A stretch of DNA of 64,000 bases from assembly GCA_025041175.1 (NCBI GenBank), contig JAKCFJ010000006.1:1-64000 (forward strand). Reading direction: 5' to 3'. The notes under the pieces are model-generated. The model ran no database searches, was not told the origin of the DNA, and saw only the letters and a list, made by a program, of their open reading frames with translations. Shown piece after piece: positions 54,212 through 61,616 of this stretch; within the stretch, counting starts at the first letter, position 1; each line of letters begins with the position of its first letter. This DNA comes from Halobacteriales archaeon YIM A00010. GTDB taxonomy: Archaea; Halobacteriota; Halobacteria; Halobacteriales; Haloarculaceae. The position numbers and the translations under genes were made by a program.

Positions 54212-56985
54212 GACTTACCAACATCACTCTCGAGCGCATCAAGAGCTACGACAACAAGACTGCAGTCGGTCTTGGAGACGGTGTCACGGCAATCCTCGGC
54301 GAAAACGGAGCTGGCAAATCAACCATCGCTGAGGCTGTTGGATTTGCGCTCTTCGACTCGCTTCCACACACGCAACAAGAGTTCGTCCGCGAAGGAGACA
54401 ATTCGGGCACTGTCTGGGTTACGTTCGAGATCGAGGACGGCACCGAATACACCGTCCGCCGGCGGGCTGGTCGTGGCGGGTACGACGTCATCAACGAAGA
54501 CGCTGGAACAGAACTCGAGCTTGATGGAAAGGGTGCCGTCATCGGGTGGTTAGAGTCGGTGTTCAACATCGATGAGGAGGGGGATATCGATCTCAGCACG
54601 CTCTGGGAGCGGTGTATTGGCGTGGCACAGACCCGATTCCTCTCGGACTTCCGGGATACTGAAAAGGCCCGTCGAGACAAGTTCGATCCGCTACTCGGGA
54701 TCGATGTCTATGAAGAAGCGTACAGTACCTCCAGCGGAACTGATCTCAAAGCACCCGTCGACGAGTTCGAAGAACGCCTTGAGACTGCCACGCAGCGAAT
54801 CCAGAATCTCGACGGTCGGCTGGAGAACCTCCCTAGTAAACGAACTGAGGCCGAGCAATACCGAGACAAGATAGACAGACTCGAAAACCGAGTAGCCTCT
54901 AAACGTGAGGAGCTCGAGGAGACAGAGACGGAGTTCGAAACACTCGACGAACTGGCTGACCATCGCGACGAACTCACTGGGCAACTCCAGGAACTCGACG
55001 GAAAGCTCGGGGAGAGGCGAGAGCAGGTCAAAAACGCCCGTGAGGAACTCAAAGAGGCCCGAAAAGCAGCTGAAATCATCGCGACCAATGAAGCTGATTA
55101 CCAACGCTATGAAGAAGCTGAAGACGAACTCGAACGACTCCGTGAGCGGAAACGTGAGCGGGACGGATTAGAGACACAGCGTCAAGAGAAGGACCGTACC
55201 CTTCATGATACCAAAAAGAAGTTAGACCAAACGGAAACCGACGCTCAGGATGCCCGTGAGGCGCGTGGAACGATGGAGGAACTGGAAGCCTCGTACGAAC
55301 GATACGAGGAGCTTGATCGAAAGATCAGTAAGAACGATGGCGCCGAAGAAGAACTAAAGCGCGTTGTCAAGAGTATCAAAGAAATCGACGACGAGAAACT
55401 CCCGGCGGCCCACGCTGCCGTCTCGAAAAAAGAAACGGAGATCGCGTCCCTCGAATCGAAGCAGGAGCTCGCTAGCGAGGCATCAACCATCAGAGAGGAA
55501 AGATCGTCGCTTGACGCGAGTCGCGATCAACTTGAGACGACTATCGACGAGCTCAACGAACAGCGTGAGCGATTGCTAGCCGTCGAGATACAGGAAGAAG
55601 AAGGAAGTGACGAGCACGACCACCAGAGTGAGAACGAAGCACAAGCTCAACCAGAGTGCCCGACCTGCAACCGTCCGATGGATGGAGAGCTTCGGGACGA
55701 TGTCGTCGCCACCCTCGACGCCAATATCCAAGAGGCGAATGCTGAAATCGAGGAGATCGATCGTCGTCTTCCTGAGGTAACATCCCGCTTAGAGGAGGCA
55801 GAAGAGGCGCAGGAGGCGATTGCTGGGCTAGGCAACGAACGCGAGCGGCTCGCAGAACTTGAAGAAAATGTCGAAGACTTAGAGGACAAGCGTGAAGAAC
55901 TCGTCCAGCAGCGAGATGAATGCGAAGACGAGGTTGCAAAACTTGAGCGCTTCCGGGAAGAACAGGACGATCTTGAATCTGACTACAAGGCATATCGGAC
56001 TGCTGAGTTGACCCTTGAGACTAAGCGTGACGCGCTAGATGCCATCCCCGAGAAGCGCGAGGCCGTCGTCGAGGCAGCCCATGCATTGGCACAAATCGAA
56101 CGGAAACTCCAGTCGTACGAGGGTCTTGACGAGGTGATCCATGAGAAAGAGCAGATCAAAACCGAGACCAGTGAGGCCCACCAGAAATACCTCGAAAACA
56201 AAAACACCGCAGAGACGTTCGACGACCGCGCTAGCAAGGTCGAAACACGATACGCCAAGATCGAGGAACTCGAACGGGAGCGGCGGGCTACACAGACGAC
56301 CCTCACCGAGATAGAAGGCGAGTTCGATGCCGATCGTCACACCGAACTCGACGAGCGAATCGACACGCTCGATGAGGAGATCACCCGGCAGGAAGAGCGG
56401 CTCTCGAGCACACAGGGCCAACTGAATGATGTCGAGGCAACTATCGGGCGCTTAGAGACGATTGCTGACCAGCGCGACCGCTGGCAGGAAACCCACGTGC
56501 AACTCGAACGCGATCTCGCCTTCGCCGAAGCCATCCGATCGGGCGTCCGCGAGGCAGGCCCGAAGATGCGCGAACTCATTGCGAGCCGGATCAGTGAGCG
56601 CGCGAATACTATCTTCCAGACGCTTCGCGGTACGGGTCGCGAAAGTCTCTCTTGGGATGCCACCTACCAGATTATCGTCCAAGACGGGAGCCAGCGCAAA
56701 CCGTTTGGTACCCTCAGCGGTGGCGAAAAGATGGCCGCTGCGCTGGCAGTCAGACTGGCGATCATGGAACAGGTCAGTCCGCTTGATATCGCCTTCCTCG
56801 ACGAGCCGACTGCAAATCTCGACAGCGAGAAGAAGGCTAATCTCGTCAGACAGCTCGAAACCCTCGATGCGTTCGAGCAGCTGTGCGTGGTCTCACACGA
56901 CGATACGTTCGAGTCTATGACGGAGTACACTGTCACATTAGAGAAAGAAAACCGCGAGACACAGGTGGTTTCAGATGCGAGGTGA
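54208..56985 (+). CDS. rad50: Rad50-type SMC ATPase, 925 aa
   Basis: The ABC/SMC-type ATPase that partners Mre11. Walker A is LGENGAGKSTIAEAVG (about 29-44), and then a long coiled coil of alternating Glu, Lys and Arg runs from about 170 to 760. In its centre is the zinc hook CPTCNRPM, flanked by the usual coil ends. The C-terminal lobe has signature FGTLSGGEKMAAALAVRLAI, Walker B DIAFLDEPTANLDS and the His switch VVSHDDTFE. It is complete. The stop is followed by nurA after six bases. Antisense frames here are artefacts of the GC-rich coiled coil. Confidence 0.94.
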   Translation: MRLTNITLERIKSYDNKTAVGLGDGVTAILGENGAGKSTIAEAVGFALFDSLPHTQQEFVREGDNSGTVWVTFEIEDGTEYTVRRRAGRGGYDVINEDAGTELELDGKGAVIGWLESVFNIDEEGDIDLSTLWERCIGVAQTRFLSDFRDTEKARRDKFDPLLGIDVYEEAYSTSSGTDLKAPVDEFEERLETATQRIQNLDGRLENLPSKRTEAEQYRDKIDRLENRVASKREELEETETEFETLDELADHRDELTGQLQELDGKLGERREQVKNAREELKEARKAAEIIATNEADYQRYEEAEDELERLRERKRERDGLETQRQEKDRTLHDTKKKLDQTETDAQDAREARGTMEELEASYERYEELDRKISKNDGAEEELKRVVKSIKEIDDEKLPAAHAAVSKKETEIASLESKQELASEASTIREERSSLDASRDQLETTIDELNEQRERLLAVEIQEEEGSDEHDHQSENEAQAQPECPTCNRPMDGELRDDVVATLDANIQEANAEIEEIDRRLPEVTSRLEEAEEAQEAIAGLGNERERLAELEENVEDLEDKREELVQQRDECEDEVAKLERFREEQDDLESDYKAYRTAELTLETKRDALDAIPEKREAVVEAAHALAQIERKLQSYEGLDEVIHEKEQIKTETSEAHQKYLENKNTAETFDDRASKVETRYAKIEELERERRATQTTLTEIEGEFDADRHTELDERIDTLDEEITRQEERLSSTQGQLNDVEATIGRLETIADQRDRWQETHVQLERDLAFAEAIRSGVREAGPKMRELIASRISERANTIFQTLRGTGRESLSWDATYQIIVQDGSQRKPFGTLSGGEKMAAALAVRLAIMEQVSPLDIAFLDEPTANLDSEKKANLVRQLETLDAFEQLCVVSHDDTFESMTEYTVTLEKENRETQVVSDAR

Positions 56986-56991
56986 CTAACT

Positions 56992-58242
56992 ATGCCAATG
57001 AATCCAGAGGGCGTCGGCAGCCAGTTGGCTGATGGCGTCGACGCTATCGAAACCTACATCGAAGCGGATGGCAGGCTCGCCGACGATTATCGAACAGCTC
57101 TTCTGAACGAACACGAACGGGCGGACGCGACAGCGATACGCGAGGCACTCTCGGACATCTCGTACCCGGGAGCGCTCCCCACTCGAGAGTTCGATACCGT
57201 CGACGACCTCGTACGTGAGTTCCCCCCGGCAAGAGAGTGGGCCTCGCACGAAGCGGCCGGTCGCTGGGCCGAACGTGTCCTCGAGGGTATTGCCACCATC
57301 GCCACCGATGGGTCGGAACTGGAGCCCACAGACGAGCTGAACGTTCCGGTAGCCCTCGTGCAATCGGCTCACTACGTCAACTATCATACGGAGGACCGCG
57401 ACTATGAGCGGGCGGTGGACCCGCAGGTGCTGTTCCCCGAGGATGTGGTGATCGAAGCTGGTGCCAGCAACTCCTCGTACATCGACACCGCTGAGGTAGG
57501 TCACGCCCGCTACACACACGAGGCTGACACGGTTGTATCGATCATCGAACAATTCGCCGACACCGACCCCCCACCGATCGTTCTGTACGACGGTCCGCTG
57601 GTCGTCTCGTTCGTGAACGCGCTGGCCCCCGACACTCGCGATCGATACGTCGATGCAATGGGACGAGTGCTTGCAGCGAGCCGGTGCCATGAGGTTCCCG
57701 TTGTCGGCTACATTTCGGATACCAATGCGTCGGATGTCGGCACGTTCGTCCAATCAATTCAGCCGAGTCAGTTCAAGGACGCCCCTCTAGCAAAAGACCG
57801 AGCCATATTCGCTCCGCTAATGGACACATGGGGAGCGCGCACGGCCGTATTCAAATCCCGTCGTGACAGTTCGGTCGATGCACTTGAGACGACGTACGCG
57901 AATGACCAATACGCGTTCGGTGACCGTATGTATTTCACCTACTTCGACCTCGGTGATGGGAGTGCTCTTGATCGTGTCGAGTTCCCGCAGTGGGTGTTCG
58001 AGGCCGATGCACCAGCGGGCCAACCGGTTGATCATCTGTACGAGTACGTCATCGATGCGGTCCGCGCCGAAGCTGCAGTTGGTCGGGGATATCCTGAAAT
58101 CCTCCAGCATGCTGATGCTGACGCCGTTCTCACTCCACAGGACCGAGAACGGTTCATCCGGATGGTCCAGCAGCTCGGCGAGGAAGAGGGACTGAACATC
58201 CGGTGGACTACGAAAGACCGGAGCAAGCGTCAGCGACGATGA
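56992..58242 (+). CDS. nurA: NurA-type 5'-3' nuclease, 416 aa
   Basis: A NurA-domain nuclease that works with HerA to resect 5' strands. The NurA RNaseH-like core is recognised by the early Asp region IATIATDGSELEPTDELNVP (about 102-121), the middle IVLYDGPLVVSFVNAL with the second Asp, CHEVPVVGYISDTNASDV, and the late region MYFTYFDLGDGSALDRVEFP. Length is typical. It follows rad50 by 6 bases, and its stop overlaps the next small gene (ATGA, 58239-58242). Pairing with HerA four reading frames further down supports the call. Confidence 0.85.
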   Translation: MPMNPEGVGSQLADGVDAIETYIEADGRLADDYRTALLNEHERADATAIREALSDISYPGALPTREFDTVDDLVREFPPAREWASHEAAGRWAERVLEGIATIATDGSELEPTDELNVPVALVQSAHYVNYHTEDRDYERAVDPQVLFPEDVVIEAGASNSSYIDTAEVGHARYTHEADTVVSIIEQFADTDPPPIVLYDGPLVVSFVNALAPDTRDRYVDAMGRVLAASRCHEVPVVGYISDTNASDVGTFVQSIQPSQFKDAPLAKDRAIFAPLMDTWGARTAVFKSRRDSSVDALETTYANDQYAFGDRMYFTYFDLGDGSALDRVEFPQWVFEADAPAGQPVDHLYEYVIDAVRAEAAVGRGYPEILQHADADAVLTPQDRERFIRMVQQLGEEEGLNIRWTTKDRSKRQRR

Positions 58243-58352
58243 GACACGAAGACGCCTCCAGCATCACTGTCGACGACATCCCAGCGAAACAAGCGGCTCA
58301 ACGATCGCCCGTCAAGCATCGATTCACGACCACTCTCGTAGTATCTCCATGA
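58239..58352 (+). CDS. coupled small ORF between nurA and gene X, 37 aa
   Basis: A 37-residue open frame with a four-base ATGA overlap at both ends: with the nurA stop (58239-58242) and with the start of the next gene (58349-58352). The peptide MRHEDASSITVDDIPAKQ is followed by a basic, Thr-rich tail (KHRFTTTLVVSP). Overlaps of this type mark every other junction in the operon except rad50-nurA, so this is likely a real translated gene or a coupling device. No family was recognised. Confidence 0.5.
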   Translation: MRHEDASSITVDDIPAKQAAQRSPVKHRFTTTLVVSP

Positions 58353-59041
58353 CAGCCACACACCACAACACGTTCGACGACGCGCTCGCTCTCGGACGCA
58401 TCATGCAATCGAACAGTCACATCGACTATACCGCAGGAATCTACACTGAACGCGATGTCGATAACCCGCCGGACACCGACGATTACCGGTTCGGCCAACC
58501 AGTCGTCATCCCAGCGCAAGCGGATGGCACAGTTCACGCCGTTGTAGGAGTCATCTATGATACCCGATTGGTGGATCCCGATGCAGGGTCAGCCGCTCCT
58601 CGGCTCGCGAGCGGCGAGGTGGATGAGACATTCAGGCCAAGTTTAGTCGATGAACGCACGACGCTCATCGGAATCGCCCTGCTGGGAACGGCGGAGTACA
58701 AATCGATGTGCAGCGAGCGTTCCGCCCCTGACAACGGGTGCCAAGACGGTAGTCGGCTGGGCACAGTCGATCACTCGATTCCACCGTGGACCCTCCAGCA
58801 CAAGGCGACTGTCCGAAAGTGTCCGGAGGACACTTTTCGGGCGTTTCATATCGTCGACAGCGAACTCCAATTAGCGTATTATCCCCGACTAACCGAAGTA
58901 GCTGAAGCGTTCGGTGCCGAGCTCGCTGAATCGATTATCCAGCGGCTCCGGAAGACGACTGAGGGGTACAACCGCCTGCTGAACGTGATCGAGCGCAAAG
59001 CCATGCTTCAGGCCAGTCAGGATCGGGGGATGCTCCGATGA
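58349..59041 (+). CDS. HerA-NurA operon protein X, 230 aa
   Basis: Not recognised as a named family. The N-terminal 120 residues are beta-rich with DDALALGRIMQSNSHIDYTA, FGQPVVIPAQADGTVHAVVG and TTLIGIALLGTAEY, reminiscent of the HAS barrel found at the start of HerA. The C-terminal 70 residues are helical (LTEVAEAFGAELAESIIQRL, GYNRLLNVIERKAML). It overlaps herA by four bases (ATGA, 59038-59041). A regulatory or adaptor role between NurA and HerA is inferred from position. Confidence 0.7.
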   Translation: MTATHHNTFDDALALGRIMQSNSHIDYTAGIYTERDVDNPPDTDDYRFGQPVVIPAQADGTVHAVVGVIYDTRLVDPDAGSAAPRLASGEVDETFRPSLVDERTTLIGIALLGTAEYKSMCSERSAPDNGCQDGSRLGTVDHSIPPWTLQHKATVRKCPEDTFRAFHIVDSELQLAYYPRLTEVAEAFGAELAESIIQRLRKTTEGYNRLLNVIERKAMLQASQDRGMLR

Positions 59042-60765
59042 GTACCGACGGTAACAGCTCCGAATCGCAAATCGGTGGTGATGCGAGCAGACTCGATGAC
59101 GTTGATATCATCGACCCGGACGCTCTCTCTCGGCATCCGATGGTGGGAACGGCTGTTCGGCCCGGTCAGAGCGCTGGCCAATTCGTGTTCACCACCCCCG
59201 ACGAGCAAGCGGTCAAGACCGGCGAGTTCGTTGCGTACGCTCAGCAAGTCGGTGACGATCGCGAGACGATGCTCGCACGCGTAACTGATCGGGAACAGGC
59301 CGATGGCCTGCCCGAGTCGTTCATGGCCGACCCTGCAGTGAACGCCGACCGCGTCGCTAGCACACTCGGCGTCCCGACGGGAGAAGTAGAACTCTACAAC
59401 ATCACCGCGGAGGTTATCGGCTACTACGACACCACCTTCGAATCGTTCCGGAACCCGCGTCAACTTCCTGTCCCGGGGACATCACTGTACCGGGCCCCGG
59501 GAGACATGCTTGAGGTAGTTGTTCCAAATGTCACCCCACCAGGACTTCGTGATCTGGACGATGACGAACAGCCGCCGGCGATGGCCCATCTCGGTCGGTT
59601 ACTCAACAGGGTTGACGACGAGGTTCGCGTGGAACTGCCGGTCAACGAGTACGCTGCCACTCATCTGGCAGTCCTCGCTTCCACGGGCAGTGGGAAGTCG
59701 TACACAGCGAGCGTCCTCATCGAGGAGATGATGCAGCCCGATACTCGAGCGTCCATGCTCGTCTTCGACCCGCATGGGGAGTACGATACGCTCGATCAGA
59801 TGTGCGATGACGACCAGTTTGGGGGCAATGACGGCTACGTTCCAAACGTGGATATCCGCCGGTCGGACCAGCTCTCCGTCCGATACGCGGATCTCACCTA
59901 CGGCGATCTGCTCTCTGTGCTTGATGGCCCGACCTCCCGTATGGAATCGGTTCTGTATGACGCCCACCAGGACCTGCGGGGTGAGGAGGCGTTCAGCATC
60001 AACGATCTTCAGAACAAGTGCGACCACCACCACCCTGACGGTGAGGCCTCAGGGCTGCGCTGGCGGATCAATAAGGCGTTTCGCCAGTCAGACTTCTTTC
60101 AGCAGCACGACCGAACCCGGCTAACCGATATCATCAGTCCAGGTAAAGTGACTGTTTTGCAGATGGATGGGCTCTCAAAGCGTGATCAGCAGATGATGGC
60201 AGCCGTCCTGCTGCGGAAGCTCTATAACGCCCGCCAAGCCGCCGAAGGGGCGGAGGATGTTGATGTCGCTGATCCGATCGAACACCCCGTCTTCACGCTC
60301 TTCGAGGAAGCTCATCGGTTCGCGCCGGATGGCACCTCTCGATCGTTGGATATTATCCGGCAGATCAACAGTGAGGGGCGAAAATTCGGTCTCGGAACAG
60401 GATTAATCAGTCAACGTCCCTCGAAATTGGATCCGGATGCCCTCTCGCAATGCGGAACACAGATTATCATGCAGATTCAGAATCCCGCGGATCAACAGGC
60501 TATCAAACAGTCGGTCGAGTCCGCGGGTGAGGCCATCCTCGAAGAACTTCCGGGACTCACGAAGGGGCAGGCCGTCGTCGCTGGTGATGCGGTGAATACC
60601 CCCGTCCTTGTCAAAGTGCGCAAACGCCACACTAAACACGGGGCTGAGAGTCTAAAGGCCGATCAGCTGTGGCGAACGGCCTATGATGAACAAGCCAACG
60701 CACCGGAGCGAAGTCAGCCGGCCAATGATCATCGTGATGAGAATATCGGACCAGAGACTCTTTAA
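59038..60765 (+). CDS. herA: HerA-type DNA translocase ATPase, 575 aa
   Basis: A hexameric FtsK-HerA type ATPase that pumps DNA and drives NurA. The HAS-barrel domain covers about 35-135 (GQFVFTTPDEQAVKTGEFVA, ASTLGVPTGEVELYNITAEV). The ATPase domain follows with Walker A LAVLASTGSGKSYTASVLIE (about 218) and LVFDPHGEYDTLDQ. Walker B is HPVFTLFEEAHRFAP, and the Arg-finger region is in GLISQRPSKLDPDALSQCG. It is the last gene of the mre11-rad50-nurA-smORF-X operon. The broken paralogue at 49-50.5 kb is closely related along the ATPase domain. Confidence 0.92.
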   Translation: MSTDGNSSESQIGGDASRLDDVDIIDPDALSRHPMVGTAVRPGQSAGQFVFTTPDEQAVKTGEFVAYAQQVGDDRETMLARVTDREQADGLPESFMADPAVNADRVASTLGVPTGEVELYNITAEVIGYYDTTFESFRNPRQLPVPGTSLYRAPGDMLEVVVPNVTPPGLRDLDDDEQPPAMAHLGRLLNRVDDEVRVELPVNEYAATHLAVLASTGSGKSYTASVLIEEMMQPDTRASMLVFDPHGEYDTLDQMCDDDQFGGNDGYVPNVDIRRSDQLSVRYADLTYGDLLSVLDGPTSRMESVLYDAHQDLRGEEAFSINDLQNKCDHHHPDGEASGLRWRINKAFRQSDFFQQHDRTRLTDIISPGKVTVLQMDGLSKRDQQMMAAVLLRKLYNARQAAEGAEDVDVADPIEHPVFTLFEEAHRFAPDGTSRSLDIIRQINSEGRKFGLGTGLISQRPSKLDPDALSQCGTQIIMQIQNPADQQAIKQSVESAGEAILEELPGLTKGQAVVAGDAVNTPVLVKVRKRHTKHGAESLKADQLWRTAYDEQANAPERSQPANDHRDENIGPETL

Positions 60766-60842
60766 CTAACAAGATCACTACTCACGTCCTTTCTTTCCTC
60801 TTGTACGAAGTATCTATATAAACTATCATAAGATGCGAGTCG

Positions 60843-61610
60843 TCAGTCTTGCTGTTCGACTGTCGCCCGAACGTTCTCCATCAATTCCTTCTTCGAGATT
60901 TTGTCTGTGAGATACTTTCGAGCCAATTCATCTGTCAATCCCCATGTGTACCACACATCACCGCCCGATTGCTGGACCTCATAGTGCATATCGCGATTTG
61001 TTCCCCCAGTACGGCGAGTAAGTGTGAGATAGGTATCGACGAGGCTGCGCTCGTACCACTCTTCGAGCGTGCGCTGGCGTTCGTCGATCAGATCCTCAAG
61101 TTCTTCCCTGGTCACGCCTGGTGGCTCGTCGCTCTGGATCGACTCCATAATAAGCGAGTCCACGTCGACATCGTCGAGCATCCCCAGCATGTCGGCGGTG
61201 TTCCCAAGTTTCGAACGAATCTCCTCGACTTTGTTCTGAAGTAGTTCGAAGATTTCGCTCTCACGAGTATCGTCGAACAGGAAATTCCAGACCTTGACCT
61301 CCTTGTCTTGTCCGTAGCGGTGGATCCGTCCGATCCGCTGCTCAAGGCGGTTCGGATTCCACGGCAACTCATAGTTCGCCATGATGTGGCAGCTGTGCTG
61401 GAGGTCGACCCCCTGCTGGCCGCATCGGTCGCAACTGGCCGTGGTTGAGCTCCTCCTCGATTCGGGCGCGTTCTTCCGTATCGATGTCACCGTGGATCAC
61501 GATGATTTCGTCGGCCCACGGTTCGTCTTGTACGAACTCGAGGAGATTGTCTCGCTCTGCGCGCTCTAAGACTGCACGAGCAAACTCCGAACAGTGGAAT
61601 GTATCATCAT
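60843..61610 (-). pseudogene. partial duplicate of the SNF2-family helicase, frameshifted
   Basis: A shortened copy of the second RecA domain of the neighbouring helicase. The reading LEFVQDEPWADEIIVIHGDI, ERARIEEELNHG (61570-61420) is one frame off from GVDLQHSCHIMANYELPWNP, RLEQRIGRIHRYGQDKEVKV and DVDVDSLIMESIQSDEPPGV, which follow. These match the intact gene almost word for word (GIDLQHSCHIMVNYELPWNP). After about 61080 the C-terminus is different (NVRATVEQQD at the end). The true N-terminal portion is missing. It converges with herA. Confidence 0.75.
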
Positions 61611-61616
61611 TCTGCC

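Noticed and set aside
54246..56936. Many minus-strand Ser/Arg-rich frames across rad50
   Set aside because: Mirror image of the Glu/Lys-rich coiled coil; the Ser-rich composition is typical of antisense translation.
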